From Agrobacterium vitis (GTDB lineage Bacteria > Pseudomonadota > Alphaproteobacteria > Rhizobiales > Rhizobiaceae): DNA of 64,000 nt. Each line of letters opens with the position of its first letter. The stretch's first letter is position 1. The DNA lies in contig NZ_CP146242.1 of NCBI RefSeq assembly GCF_037039395.1, forward strand, positions 2,236,001 to 2,300,000, given 5' to 3'. Under the pieces are notes generated by a model. It searched no databases. It saw only the letters and a list, made by a program, of their open reading frames with translations, and had not been told where the DNA came from. Shown here piece by piece: positions 8,851-17,001 of this stretch. A program made the position numbers and the translations under genes.

Positions 8851-9618
8851 TCAGATCGCAGTAAAGCCGTTGTCCACGAACAGATGGATACCATTGACGA
8901 AGTGAGATTCGTCGCTGGCCAGATAAAGTGCTGCGCGGGCCACGTCTTCCGGTTCGCCGATGCGACCCTGCTGGGCGATGATGGCGGCATCCGAGACATC
9001 GACGCCCAGGGCTTGCAGGTCGGTCAATTCCCGCAATCCATGCGGCGTGCGGATAAAGCCGGGGCAGACAGCGTTGCAGCGAATGTTCCGGTCGCGAAAT
9101 TCCACGCCGATGGCGCGGGCAAACATGTGGACCGCGCCCTTGGTGGTGTCATAGAGCACTTCCATCGGCGTCGCAGCCACGGCTGATATCGAGGAGGTGC
9201 AGACGATGGAGCCGCCGCCTGCGGCAATCATGCCGGGCAATACGGCTCTGGTCATCAGGAACATCGAGCGGACATTGACCGCATGCAGCCAGTCCCATTC
9301 TTTCAGTGTGGTTTCCAGGAATGGTTTGATGACGATGGTACCGGCGTGATTGAACAATACGGTGACGGCCCCGAACCGGTCCTCGACACCCTTGACTGCA
9401 GCCTGAACGGCGTCTTCCTCCGAGACATCGGCCACCCAGAAATCGGCCGTGCCGCCAGAATCGCGAATATCCTTGACCGTCCGTTCGGCTTCCTCGCCAT
9501 TGCGGTCGATGATGGCGACGGCAGCACCTTCCGCTGCAAATAGCCGCGAGGCTGCTCCACCCATGCCGGTTGCGCCACCGGAAATGATGGCGATTTTCCC
9601 CTTCAGTCTGTCTGTCAT
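8851..9618 (-). CDS. SDR-family NAD(P)-dependent oxidoreductase
   Basis: Classical short-chain dehydrogenase, 255 aa. Nucleotide-binding GGATGMGGA at about residues 14-22 (a variant of TGxxxGxG), cofactor Asp in AIIDRN, LFNHAG in place of NNAG, catalytic Ser in CTSSIS (about residue 142) and Tyr-x3-Lys in YDTTK (about 156-160). The C-terminal FVNGIHLFVDNGFTAI is typical. An acidic residue after the second beta strand favours NAD. Substrate unknown; single gene, tail to tail with the frcR transcript and next to the arginine regulator gene. Confidence 0.88.
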   Translation of the reverse strand: MTDRLKGKIAIISGGATGMGGAASRLFAAEGAAVAIIDRNGEEAERTVKDIRDSGGTADFWVADVSEEDAVQAAVKGVEDRFGAVTVLFNHAGTIVIKPFLETTLKEWDWLHAVNVRSMFLMTRAVLPGMIAAGGGSIVCTSSISAVAATPMEVLYDTTKGAVHMFARAIGVEFRDRNIRCNAVCPGFIRTPHGLRELTDLQALGVDVSDAAIIAQQGRIGEPEDVARAALYLASDESHFVNGIHLFVDNGFTAI

Positions 9619-9659
9619 GCGTTCCCGTCCTTGTTGTTATGTGGATGATATTGTCGTGC

Positions 9660-10151
9660 TCACGGCTTCGACAGGCTTGCCCGGGTTGAGCGCGGCGTCG
9701 AGAGAATGAGGCTGGTTTCGCTATTGGTAATACCGGGAACCAGCCTTACACGGCGCAAGACACTGTCGAAATCCGTCAGGGTTGTCGCGCCCAGCTCGAC
9801 GATCAGGTCCCAGCGCCCATTGGTGGAATGCACGGCGGAAATCTCGGGAAAACCGCTCAGCGCCCGGATCACCTTGTCAGTGACATGGCCCTGGATTTCG
9901 ATCATCATGATGCCGCGCACACCCAGATCGACCGTATCGGCCCGCAGGATCACGGTATAGCCGAGAATGGTGCCATCACGCTCCAGCCGTTCCAGCCGCG
10001 CCCGCACCGTGGCGCGCGAGGTGCCGGTTTCCAGCGCCAGATCGGAAATGCTGCGCCGGCCGTTATGGCGCAGAAGCGTTACCAGCCGTTCATCGAGATC
10101 GTCCACCGTCTTCTCACTTTGAGCAATAAAACTGCCATAACGATAAGCCAT
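9660..10151 (-). CDS. Lrp/AsnC-family transcriptional regulator (arginine catabolism)
   Basis: Lrp-type regulator: N-terminal helix-turn-helix (about residues 20-60; ISDLALETGTSRATVRARLERLERDG) and a C-terminal RAM ligand-binding domain (GVRGIMMIEIQ... SAVHSTNGRWDLIVELG). Divergent from the arginase and ornithine cyclodeaminase genes, so it very probably senses an amino acid and controls that operon. The ATG at 10151 has no clear ribosome site; a GTG at 10106 with GTGAGAAG upstream would give 148 residues (VDDLDERLVTLL), the usual family length, and may be the real start. Confidence 0.88.
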   Translation of the reverse strand: MAYRYGSFIAQSEKTVDDLDERLVTLLRHNGRRSISDLALETGTSRATVRARLERLERDGTILGYTVILRADTVDLGVRGIMMIEIQGHVTDKVIRALSGFPEISAVHSTNGRWDLIVELGATTLTDFDSVLRRVRLVPGITNSETSLILSTPRSTRASLSKP

Positions 10152-10229
10152 ATGGACATTATTGCCAATCTATATCGTTCAAATCGCCAGTTTCTGATGG
10201 TTGAATGTCGCTAACAACAGGAGAGACGT

Positions 10230-11162
10230 ATGGAGTGCAGATTGATCGGAGTTCCCTTGCAGATCGGTGCGGGCCGTCTGGGCTGTGAAATGGGACCGAG
10301 CGCGCTGCGCATTGCCGGGCTCGGCCCGATGCTGGAAGAGCTTGGCCATCGCGTTACCGATCTCGGCAATGTCGCGCCCGCCGCCTTCAAGACCCTCAAT
10401 CATCCCAATCCGGCTGTGCATCACCTGCCGGAAACCGTGGCCTGGATCGAGACCTTGTCCGAGGTCGCCTACCGCGAAAGTGCGGATGCCATGCCGATAT
10501 TTCTCGGTGGTGACCACGCGCTTTCGGCTGGCACGGTGCCGGGACTGGCGCGGCGGGCGGCGGAACAAGGCCGTCCGCTTTTCGTGCTCTGGCTGGATGC
10601 CCATACCGATTTCCATACGCTGGAGACCACGGAAAGCGGCAATCTGCATGGTACGCCGGTCGCTTATTTCACCGGTCAGTCCGGTTTTACCGGTTATTTT
10701 CCTGAACTCGCCGAAGCGGTCGATCCGGCCCATGTGGCAATGATCGGCATTCGCAGCGTCGATCCAGCCGAACGGGCCGCTTTGCGCCGGACCGGCATCA
10801 CCGTGCATGACATGCGGATGATCGACGAGCATGGCGTTGCCGTGCTGTTGCGGGCCTTTCTGGACAAGGTTCGGGCCGCGAATGGCTTGCTGCATGTCAG
10901 TTTCGATGTGGATTTTCTCGATCCGATGATTGCGCCCGCCGTTGGCACCACGGTGCCTGGTGGTGCTACCTTCCGCGAGGCGCATCTGGTGATGGAAATG
11001 CTGCATGACAGCGGCCTGGTTTCCAGCCTCGATCTGGTCGAACTCAACCCTTTCCTGGACGAGCGGGGCCGCACCGCAATCCTGATGGCGGATCTGACCG
11101 CCAGCCTGATGGGACGGCAGGTCATGGACCGTCCGACACGCGACTATGCCGGGAGCGTTTGA
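10230..11162 (+). CDS. rocF: Arginase
   Basis: Hydrolyses L-arginine to ornithine and urea in the cytoplasm; 310 aa. All manganese ligand motifs are visible: GGDHALSAG (about residue 91), DAHTDFHT (about 117) and SFDVDFLDP (about 221), with the late SLDLVELNP segment. Ribosome site GGAGAG lies seven bases before the ATG. The stop TGA overlaps the ATG of ornithine cyclodeaminase by one base (TGATG). Together the two enzymes take arginine to proline, a pathway known in Agrobacterium as part of opine/arginine use. Confidence 0.93.
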   Translation: MECRLIGVPLQIGAGRLGCEMGPSALRIAGLGPMLEELGHRVTDLGNVAPAAFKTLNHPNPAVHHLPETVAWIETLSEVAYRESADAMPIFLGGDHALSAGTVPGLARRAAEQGRPLFVLWLDAHTDFHTLETTESGNLHGTPVAYFTGQSGFTGYFPELAEAVDPAHVAMIGIRSVDPAERAALRRTGITVHDMRMIDEHGVAVLLRAFLDKVRAANGLLHVSFDVDFLDPMIAPAVGTTVPGGATFREAHLVMEMLHDSGLVSSLDLVELNPFLDERGRTAILMADLTASLMGRQVMDRPTRDYAGSV

Positions 11163-12217
11163 TGAGTGCTATTGCCAATCTGAATATCGTCCCCTTCGTC
11201 AGCGTCGATCATATGATGAAACTTGTGCTGCGGATCGGGGTCGAGATCTTCCTGACCGAACTCGCCGCGGTGATCGAGGAGGATTTTCGCCGCTGGGAGA
11301 TCTTCGACAAGACGCCGCGCATCGCCTCCCATTCCAGCGACGGGGTGATCGAATTGATGCCGACCAGCGATGGCACGCTCTACGGCTTCAAATACGTCAA
11401 CGGCCATCCGAAGAACATGCGCCAGGGCCGCCAGACGGTGACGGCCTTCGGCGTGTTGTCGGATGTCGGCAATGGCTATCCGATGCTGCTGTCGGAAATG
11501 ACCATTCTCACGGCATTGCGCACAGCGGCGACCTCGGCTGTGGCGGCAAAATACCTGGCCCGGCCCGATTCCCGCTGCATGGCGGTGATCGGCAATGGCG
11601 CGCAAGCCGAGTTTCAGGCGCTGGCCTTCAAAGCAATCTGTGGCATCACGCATCTGCGGCTCTATGATATCGACCGCAGCGCCAGCGACAAATGCCTGCG
11701 CAATCTTCAAGCAAGCGGATTGGCGATAACGCTGTGCCATTCCTCGCAAGAGGCGGTCGAGGGCGCCGATATCATCACCACTGTCACCGCCGACAAGCAA
11801 TGCGCCACGATTCTCACCGACAACATGGTCGGCCCCGGTGTTCATATCAACGCGGTTGGCGGCGATTGCCCCGGCAAGACCGAATTGCACCGCGATATCC
11901 TCACCCGTGCCGAAATTTTTGTTGAATACCCACCCCAGACCCGCATCGAGGGGGAGATCCAGCAAATGCCGCCTGACCATCCCGTCACCGAACTGTGGCA
12001 GGTGATGACCGGCATTGCTTCAGGACGCAGCGATTCGCGCCAGATCACTCTGTTCGATTCGGTCGGCTTTGCCATCGAGGATTTTTCGGCTCTGCGCTAT
12101 GTGCGCAGCAAGCTGGCCGAGACCGGGCTTTTCACCGAACTGGATCTGCTGGCCGACCCCGATGAGCCTCGCGATCTCTATGGGATGGTGTTGCGCGCCG
12201 GGACTTCCACCGGTTGA
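11162..12217 (+). CDS. ocd: Ornithine cyclodeaminase
   Basis: Converts ornithine to proline with release of ammonia, using bound NAD; 351 aa, normal length. The mu-crystallin/OCD fold is recognised by the substrate-side segment KYVNGHPKN.RQGRQT (about residues 74-90), the Rossmann motif AVIGNGAQAEFQ (about 141-152) and the catalytic Asp segment NAVGGDCPGKTEL (about 225). The first ATG (MSAIANLN) follows GGGAG and overlaps the arginase stop; a TTG one codon earlier is unlikely. Second gene of the arginine operon. Confidence 0.93.
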   Translation: MSAIANLNIVPFVSVDHMMKLVLRIGVEIFLTELAAVIEEDFRRWEIFDKTPRIASHSSDGVIELMPTSDGTLYGFKYVNGHPKNMRQGRQTVTAFGVLSDVGNGYPMLLSEMTILTALRTAATSAVAAKYLARPDSRCMAVIGNGAQAEFQALAFKAICGITHLRLYDIDRSASDKCLRNLQASGLAITLCHSSQEAVEGADIITTVTADKQCATILTDNMVGPGVHINAVGGDCPGKTELHRDILTRAEIFVEYPPQTRIEGEIQQMPPDHPVTELWQVMTGIASGRSDSRQITLFDSVGFAIEDFSALRYVRSKLAETGLFTELDLLADPDEPRDLYGMVLRAGTSTG

Positions 12218-12303
12218 TGACCAAAATTTCATGATTGTCGGTATGGACCCTTTTGCCTCGCTCCCCATTTCTGAATGGAACTGAGTTTTGCAAAGGATCA
12301 ATC

Positions 12304-12462
12304 ATGGACATCGTTCGCATTTTATTTGCTATCATTCTGCCCCCGGTCGGCGTTTTTCTCCAGGTTGGCATTGGCCTACAATTCTGGCTGAATATTCTTC
12401 TGACATTGTGCGGCTATATCCCCGGCATCATCCATGCCATCTGGGTGATCTTGCGCCGGTAA
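12304..12462 (+). CDS. YqaE/Pmp3-family small membrane protein
   Basis: 52-residue hydrophobic protein with two transmembrane helices separated by a short loop (MDIVRILFAIILPPVGVFLQ, then FWLNILLTLCGYIPGIIHA). The PPVGVFLQ and GYIPGIIHAIW motifs define the Pmp3/YqaE family, linked in other organisms to membrane potential, salt and cold stress. The ATG is preceded by AAAGGATC. It stands alone and is followed by a strong hairpin. It has a GGAAC 20 bases upstream of the start but no matching CGTT, so I do not assign it to the EcfG regulon. Confidence 0.85.
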   Translation: MDIVRILFAIILPPVGVFLQVGIGLQFWLNILLTLCGYIPGIIHAIWVILRR

Positions 12463-12481
12463 TCTCCTGAATTGACGCCTT

Positions 12482-12511
12482 TACCAAGGGTCATTGAAAT
12501 GACCCTTGGTA
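12482..12511 (+). terminator. Hairpin after the Pmp3-family gene
   Basis: Perfect 14-base arms TACCAAGGGTCATT and AATGACCCTTGGTA separated by two bases, 20 bases after the stop codon. Only a weak A/T tail follows. It probably ends the small gene's transcript. Confidence 0.6.
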
Positions 12512-12628
12512 TTAATGATTATCGGCGGGCGGTCATGGCGATTGACAATGACGCCAAGCCGGATGAACTTGGCCGCCCGTGGTGCCGGTTGGAGGATTGG
12601 CGCCCGTATCGCTTGGGAGGCCTGCCGT

Positions 12629-13744
12629 ATGACTGTCGATCTGGTCGAGTATTTCGACGCCTATGCCCGTGATTATCAGCCTTATAAGGGCGGCAGCTGG
12701 TGCTATGAGGACGGTTGTCTCTATGCCGGGCTGATCGCCCTTCACGAGGCGACGGGTGATACCAGATGGTCGGCGCATCTGAAGCGGCTGGTCGATGACC
12801 AGTTGGATGATCAGGGCCAGATGCGTGATTACGTGCTGACCGAGTATAATATCGACAATATCCTGCCGGGCCGGGCGTTGATTTTCCTGCTGAAAACGAC
12901 TGATAACAATCGGTACCGGATTGCGGCGGACCGGCTTGCCCGACAATTGCAAAGCCATCCGCGTCTCGGTGCCGGTCCCTATTGGCACAAGCTGCGCTAT
13001 CCCCATCAGGTCTGGCTGGACGGGCTCTATATGGGTCTCGCCTTCAAGGCCGAATACGGCAAGCTGGCTGGCGAGGAGTCTATGGTCCGCGATGCGCTGG
13101 AGGAATTGCTGGTCACGCTCGACCTGACCTCGGATGGTGTGAGCGGACTTTATCGCCACGGCTATGATGAGGAACGGCTGCAAGCCTGGGCCGATCCACA
13201 AACCGGCCTGTCGCCCGCCCATTGGGCGCGGGCGATTGGCTGGCTGGCGATGGCAATGGTCGATCTCTACGGCCTGGTGCCAGAGGGGGCGGATAAGTCG
13301 ATGCTGGCCGAAAAGCTTGGCGGACTTCTGACCCGGCTTTCACACTTGCGCACCGGGGATGGCCGCTGGTTGCAGGTCATCGATCAGCCCGATCTTGCCG
13401 GCAATTATCCTGAAAGCTCTGCCACGGCGATGTTCGCCTATGCCTCTCTGAAGGCAGCCCGGCTCGGAATTGCGGGAGCAAAGGCGGAGCTTGGCGCGGA
13501 GGCATTGGCAAGTCTTCACCGCCATGCACTTGGTCCCAACGCCTCTGGCCGGATGGTGATGAAGCAGATTTGTTGTGTGGCCGGATTGGGCGGGTTTGGC
13601 GGCGTCTACCGGGATGGCACGCCCGCCTATTACCTGTCCGAGGCGTTGAACGACGACGACATCAAAGGTGTTGGCCCATTGATGATGGCTGAAGCAGAGC
13701 GTCTGCGCTGTGCGACACACTCCGCATCTCCCGCATTGGTCTGA
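12629..13744 (+). CDS. GH105 unsaturated glycanyl hydrolase (rhamnogalacturonyl type)
   Basis: 371 aa cytoplasmic glycoside hydrolase of family 105, which removes unsaturated uronic acid from oligosaccharides released by polysaccharide lyases, mostly from pectin. The conserved WLDGLYMG (about residues 130-137, with the catalytic Asp) and WARAIGWLAMA (about 197-207) are present, as is the late GLGGFGGVYRDGT segment. No signal peptide. The ATG at 12629 (MTVDLVEYFDAYA) has GGGAGG upstream; the frame is open back to 12506 but that part is not homologous-looking. No transporter or lyase genes sit beside it. Confidence 0.85.
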   Translation: MTVDLVEYFDAYARDYQPYKGGSWCYEDGCLYAGLIALHEATGDTRWSAHLKRLVDDQLDDQGQMRDYVLTEYNIDNILPGRALIFLLKTTDNNRYRIAADRLARQLQSHPRLGAGPYWHKLRYPHQVWLDGLYMGLAFKAEYGKLAGEESMVRDALEELLVTLDLTSDGVSGLYRHGYDEERLQAWADPQTGLSPAHWARAIGWLAMAMVDLYGLVPEGADKSMLAEKLGGLLTRLSHLRTGDGRWLQVIDQPDLAGNYPESSATAMFAYASLKAARLGIAGAKAELGAEALASLHRHALGPNASGRMVMKQICCVAGLGGFGGVYRDGTPAYYLSEALNDDDIKGVGPLMMAEAERLRCATHSASPALV

Positions 13745-13760
13745 CGGGAGATGCCTTTTT
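13724..13760 (+). terminator. Rho-independent terminator of the GH105 gene
   Basis: Arms GCATCTCCCG and CGGGAGATGC (ten pairs, 11-base loop) followed by CTTTTT. The left arm and loop lie inside the last codons of the GH105 gene, which is unusual but clear. It separates this gene from the convergent tonB. Confidence 0.85.
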
Positions 13761-13767
13761 CCGGTTG

Positions 13768-14718
13768 TTATTTGAGATTGAAGCGGAACGGCACCGTAAT
13801 CGTCTTGCTCACACCTGGTGGCGGTGCGGGCACTGGCGAGGCACGTTTTATGGCATCGACCGTTGCCTGATCCAGATTCGGAAACCCTGAAGAGCGGGAA
13901 ATCGACACCGAGAGAACATTGCCTCTGTCATCGATCTGGAAGCGGGCGTAAACCGTGCCTTCCTCCTTGTTGGCGCGGGCTTCGCTTGGATAGCGCTTGC
14001 GTCGTTCAAGATAGGAAGCCAGCCGTGCCTGCCAGTTTTGCGGGCTGACGCTCGATGAAAACAGGCCGGAACTGGTGTTGGAGGCCGCCGTCCTATCCGA
14101 TTGCGTCACCTCTGCCTTGGCCTCGCGCTGGGCTTTCTGGGCTAAGGGTTGCGGGGCGGCTTTCGGTTGCTTCTTTTTAACCGGTGTCGTGTCTGCGCTC
14201 TCCACCGGCTTTTGCATCGGACGAGTTACCGGCAGCGGCACTTCCACATTTTCCAGTTCCTTGCTCACCTGTTCTTCGACCGTCGGTTCTTCAACCGGCT
14301 TGGGCTCCGGCTCCGGCGGTGGTTCGGGCTGCACTTCCGCAACGTCGGGTGGCGGTGGTGGCGTTTCCTCGACTTTTTCAGGCGGTGTCGGCTCCGGTGG
14401 CTGCACCTCGGGCGGCTGTGGCACGGGTGGCGGCTCGACCGGCTGCGGCGGTTTCTCCACCGCCTCGGATTTTACCTCTTCGGCATCCTGCTGATCGGGC
14501 GTGACCTGGTTTTCCTCGACCTTGGCAGCGACCGGTTCGGGAGCCAGCTCAATCATGATGGCGGCAGGCGGGGCACCGGCCAACGGCTCTTCCGGCTCTT
14601 GCAGCATTAGCACCACGGCACCGGCATGGGCGGCAAACACCAGGGTTCCGGCTGTACACCAGAGCAACCAATCGAGGGCGGAACTGCGCCGCCCTGTCGG
14701 GTCCGCTTGCCTGCTCAT
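13768..14718 (-). CDS. tonB: Energy transducer TonB
   Basis: 316 aa protein that spans the periplasm and passes proton-motive energy from ExbB/ExbD to outer-membrane siderophore or vitamin receptors. One N-terminal membrane helix (LLWCTAGTLVFAAHAGAVVL, about residues 19-38), a long Pro/Glu/Lys-rich linker (about 45-215) and a C-terminal TonB domain (WQARLASYLERRKRYPSEAR, then GTVYARFQIDDRGNVLSVSI). Its ATG overlaps the exbD TGA by four bases. Last gene of the iron-type operon exbB-exbD-tonB. Confidence 0.92.
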   Translation of the reverse strand: MSRQADPTGRRSSALDWLLWCTAGTLVFAAHAGAVVLMLQEPEEPLAGAPPAAIMIELAPEPVAAKVEENQVTPDQQDAEEVKSEAVEKPPQPVEPPPVPQPPEVQPPEPTPPEKVEETPPPPPDVAEVQPEPPPEPEPKPVEEPTVEEQVSKELENVEVPLPVTRPMQKPVESADTTPVKKKQPKAAPQPLAQKAQREAKAEVTQSDRTAASNTSSGLFSSSVSPQNWQARLASYLERRKRYPSEARANKEEGTVYARFQIDDRGNVLSVSISRSSGFPNLDQATVDAIKRASPVPAPPPGVSKTITVPFRFNLK

Positions 14719-15182
14719 TGGCCGTTGGTATCCTCTGCGGGCGGCGTAATGCTGGTCGCCTGCGGCAATGTTTCCACCCCAACCAGGGCGATCTTCAGAT
14801 AACCTGCGTCGCGCAGCAGGTTCATCACCGTCATGAATTCGCCGTAGCCGACATTCTTATCGGCGCGCAGGAAAATCCGCGTGTCTTTATTGCCCTTGGA
14901 GACCTGGTCCAGCACGGTCGGCAGCCTGTCGCGGCTGACCGTGTTATTGCCAAGCGCCAGGCTGAGATCCTGTTTCAGGGTGAGATAGACCGGTTCGTCC
15001 GGCCGTTTGGCCGGTGTGGCGCTGGAAGCGGGGAGGTCGACATTGACATCGACAGTCGCCAGCGGCGCGGCCACCATGAAAATGATCAGCAGAACCAGCA
15101 TGACATCGATGAAAGGCGTGACGTTGATCTCGTGGTTTTCAACCAGATCGTCGCCGGAATTTTCGCGGATACCTCCAGCCAT
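14715..15182 (-). CDS. exbD: Biopolymer transport protein ExbD
   Basis: 155 aa inner-membrane protein with a single N-terminal helix carrying the conserved Asp of the proton path (INVTPFIDVMLVLLIIFMV, about residues 19-37) and a periplasmic domain. It forms the stator/motor with ExbB and energises TonB. Starts four bases after the exbB stop and overlaps tonB. Confidence 0.93.
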   Translation of the reverse strand: MAGGIRENSGDDLVENHEINVTPFIDVMLVLLIIFMVAAPLATVDVNVDLPASSATPAKRPDEPVYLTLKQDLSLALGNNTVSRDRLPTVLDQVSKGNKDTRIFLRADKNVGYGEFMTVMNLLRDAGYLKIALVGVETLPQATSITPPAEDTNGQ

Positions 15183-15186
15183 CGGA

Positions 15187-16209
15187 TTACTCCGTTACCA
15201 CCTTGAGGCGCGCGGCGCGCACATCGGCCGGCACCTTGCGGAAATCGAGATCCCGGCTGACCAGCCGTTCCACCGCCGTTGCCGCATCCAGCAATTGCTG
15301 GCGATAGCCGGTCACCGCGCGGGCAAACACGTTATAGATTACTACGGCGGGAATGGCGGCAACCAGACCGATCGCGGTGGCCAGCAGCGCCTCGGCAATA
15401 CCAGGCGCGACGACGGCAAGATTGGTGGTCTGTGATTGCGAAATGCCAATGAAGGAATTCATGATGCCCCAGACGGTACCGAACAGACCAACAAAGGGGC
15501 CGATGGAGCCGATGGTGGCGAGAATGCCGGTTCCGGCGGTCATGCGGCGTCCGGCGCGCGATTCGATCCGCGACAGGGCCGAGCTTACCCGTTCCTTGAC
15601 GCCGTCATTGCCGGCATAATCGAGCGCAGGCTCTGACAGTTTCAACTCGCGTGCAGCGATCAGCAGCATGTCCGGCACGGTGCCGCGCCGCTTCTGCAAT
15701 GCGCCCGCCGCCTGCGAGAGGGAGCGCGCGTCCTGCAACACAGCCAGACCGCGCCGCACCCTGGCCTTTGAGCCGGAGAGCTGAAGGGTTTTGACAAGGA
15801 GGATGGTCCAGGTTGCGACCGAGGCCAGGCCAAGGGCAATCATCACTGACTTCACCACCCAGTCGGCGGCCATGAACATGCCAACAGGGGAAAGGTCGTG
15901 GGGAATGTCGGAGCGCTGCACTGCGGCGGGAGCCTCCACGGCGACGCCTTCGGTGGGGGAGGCTGACGGAGCTGGTGTGGCGGTGCCCGCTGATGGGGCT
16001 GCCAAATTGGCAGGTGCCGCAGGTGTCTCTTGTGCCGGTGTTTGGGCAGGCGTGGCTGGGGCCGGTTTGCTTGTGGTTTGAGCGGGTGCCGTCCCTTGCT
16101 GGGCGAAGGCGGTGGCTGAGCTCATCAGCGTGCCGGTTATCAGCAGACCCGAGCCAATAACCACGGTCATGCTCACGCGAGCGAGCGAAGAGGAGCGACG
16201 ATACGCCAT
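15187..16209 (-). CDS. exbB: TonB-system energiser ExbB
   Basis: 340 aa MotA/TolQ/ExbB proton-channel protein. After a signal-like N-terminus (residues 1-37, ending in AFAQQ) comes an Ala/Pro/Thr-rich periplasmic stretch of about 70 residues, the long N-terminal extension typical of the rhizobial type, then three membrane helices with GTVWGIMNSFIGI and GIAEALLATAIGLVAAIPAV. The ATG at 16209 follows GGAAGG; the codon before it is TTG and less likely. First gene of the operon, under an iron-box promoter region. Confidence 0.92.
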   Translation of the reverse strand: MAYRRSSSLARVSMTVVIGSGLLITGTLMSSATAFAQQGTAPAQTTSKPAPATPAQTPAQETPAAPANLAAPSAGTATPAPSASPTEGVAVEAPAAVQRSDIPHDLSPVGMFMAADWVVKSVMIALGLASVATWTILLVKTLQLSGSKARVRRGLAVLQDARSLSQAAGALQKRRGTVPDMLLIAARELKLSEPALDYAGNDGVKERVSSALSRIESRAGRRMTAGTGILATIGSIGPFVGLFGTVWGIMNSFIGISQSQTTNLAVVAPGIAEALLATAIGLVAAIPAVVIYNVFARAVTGYRQQLLDAATAVERLVSRDLDFRKVPADVRAARLKVVTE

Positions 16210-16300
16210 CAAACAACCTTCCGATCAAAATCCATTGCCGGTGCAGGCATGTCCTGCGCATGGCGGGGCAGTGCCTTTAATTGTTTGTCGATATTAAAGT

Positions 16301-16315
16301 TGAGTTATGTTTTCA
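16301..16315. promoter_or_regulatory. Candidate RirA iron-responsive (IRO) box
   Basis: The sequence TGA-N9-TCA, extended to the symmetrical TTGA-N9-TCAA by the flanking bases, lies about 90 bases upstream of exbB. This matches the IRO box bound by RirA, the iron-sulphur repressor of iron uptake in Rhizobium, Sinorhizobium and Agrobacterium. Function here is inferred from motif and gene context. Confidence 0.65.
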
Positions 16316-16360
16316 AGTATAATCTTGCCAAGGATGCATTTTCCCAGAGCTTGCCCCCGA

Positions 16361-16399
16361 GCTTGCCAGGGAAAAGTGGCTTCCGGTTTTCCCGATCAG
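16361..16399 (+). repeat. 39-base direct repeat, copy 1
   Basis: Begins GCTTGCCAGGGAAAAG and ends GGTTTTCCCGATCAG. An identical copy lies at 16462-16500, and a diverged inverted relative at 40292-40328. It contains the self-complementary pair GGGAAAA / TTTTCCC, so each copy can fold. Typical of dispersed non-coding repeats of Rhizobiaceae. Confidence 0.85.
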
Positions 16400-16420
16400 G
16401 CAAGCTCCAACAGAAGATCA

Positions 16421-16459
16421 GAGAGACTGCCTGGTTCAGAATGAAGCGGGCAGTCTCTC
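16421..16459. repeat. Inverted repeat between the two direct repeats
   Basis: Perfect 11-base arms GAGAGACTGCC and GGCAGTCTCTC around a 17-base loop (TGGTTCAGAATGAAGCG). It sits exactly between the two 39-base copies, and a related hairpin with a reversed loop sequence is found at 40229-40261. Confidence 0.8.
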
Positions 16460-16461
16460 GC

Positions 16462-16500
16462 GCTTGCCAGGGAAAAGTGGCTTCCGGTTTTCCCGATCAG
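16462..16500 (+). repeat. 39-base direct repeat, copy 2
   Basis: Identical to 16361-16399, starting 101 bases after it. Only two copies with a hairpin between them, so this is not a CRISPR array. Confidence 0.85.
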
Positions 16501-16579
16501 CGAGCGTGGTGCATGGCGGATTTTGCCTGCGAAGACCATGGGAAATTGCCCCTGCCGGGTGTCGATCATTGCCAATGAA

Positions 16580-16604
16580 GGAACATTTTCAGTCGCTTGC
16601 CGTT
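16580..16604 (+). promoter_or_regulatory. EcfG promoter of the first DUF1328 gene
   Basis: Exact GGAAC, 16-base spacer, CGTT, the general-stress-response sigma factor consensus of alphaproteobacteria, 33 bases before the ATG at 16637. Confidence 0.85.
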
Positions 16605-16636
16605 CTCCTGCCGATAATTCTTTCAAGGAGCCTGTC

Positions 16637-16801
16637 ATGCTGCACTGGATTTTGATTTTTCTGCTGATTGCCGCCGTCGCCAGCCTTCTCGGCTTTCGGG
16701 GCGTGGCCGGGGCTTCTGCCGGTATTGCGAAAATCCTGATCTTTATCGTGTTGGTGATCTTCATTATCGCCTTGGTCAGCGGCATTGTCATCGTCGCATA
16801 A
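16637..16801 (+). CDS. DUF1328 (UPF0391/YtjA-like) small membrane protein
   Basis: 54 aa, two hydrophobic helices (MLHWILIFLLIAAVASLLGF and ILIFIVLVIFIIALVSGIVI) joined by the invariant [12 protein letters not shown] loop of the DUF1328 family. The ATG follows CAAGGAG. Function is not established; the gene has a consensus EcfG promoter and a paralogue at 19708, so it is a stress-induced inner-membrane protein in this strain. Confidence 0.88.
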   Translation: MLHWILIFLLIAAVASLLGFRGVAGASAGIAKILIFIVLVIFIIALVSGIVIVA

Positions 16802-16885
16802 AATACGAGTGTTAAGATAGGTGCGCTTTATCTTGCGTCATTTGGCGCAGGAGAAGCTGCCCGCTCCTTGCCCCCCAAGGCGGGC

Positions 16886-16935
16886 GAAGCCGAAGTCCGC
16901 CGGGTCTCCAGCTGGCGGACTTCGGCTTCTTTGTT
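16886..16935. terminator. Strong hairpin, terminator-like
   Basis: Perfect 16-base arms starting GAAGCCGAAGTCCGCC, 12-base loop, followed by TTTGTTATG. It lies between the DUF1328 gene and the convergent Crp-family gene and may end both transcripts. Confidence 0.75.
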
Positions 16936-17001
16936 ATGAGGGAAGATTGGTATTATATCGTTTGATCTCGGACAAAAGTCAGTTGTCAGAAAAAACACCG
17001 A

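Noticed and set aside
12287..12312. Possible EcfG promoter of the Pmp3-family gene
   Set aside because: GGAAC occurs just upstream but no CGTT at the right distance; it would also overlap the start codon.
14075..14610. Gly/Ser-rich and Arg/Leu-rich frames opposite tonB
   Set aside because: They arise from the reverse strand of the Pro/Glu-rich TonB linker.
16361..16500. CRISPR-like array
   Set aside because: Only two repeats, and the spacer is itself an inverted repeat; no cas genes nearby.
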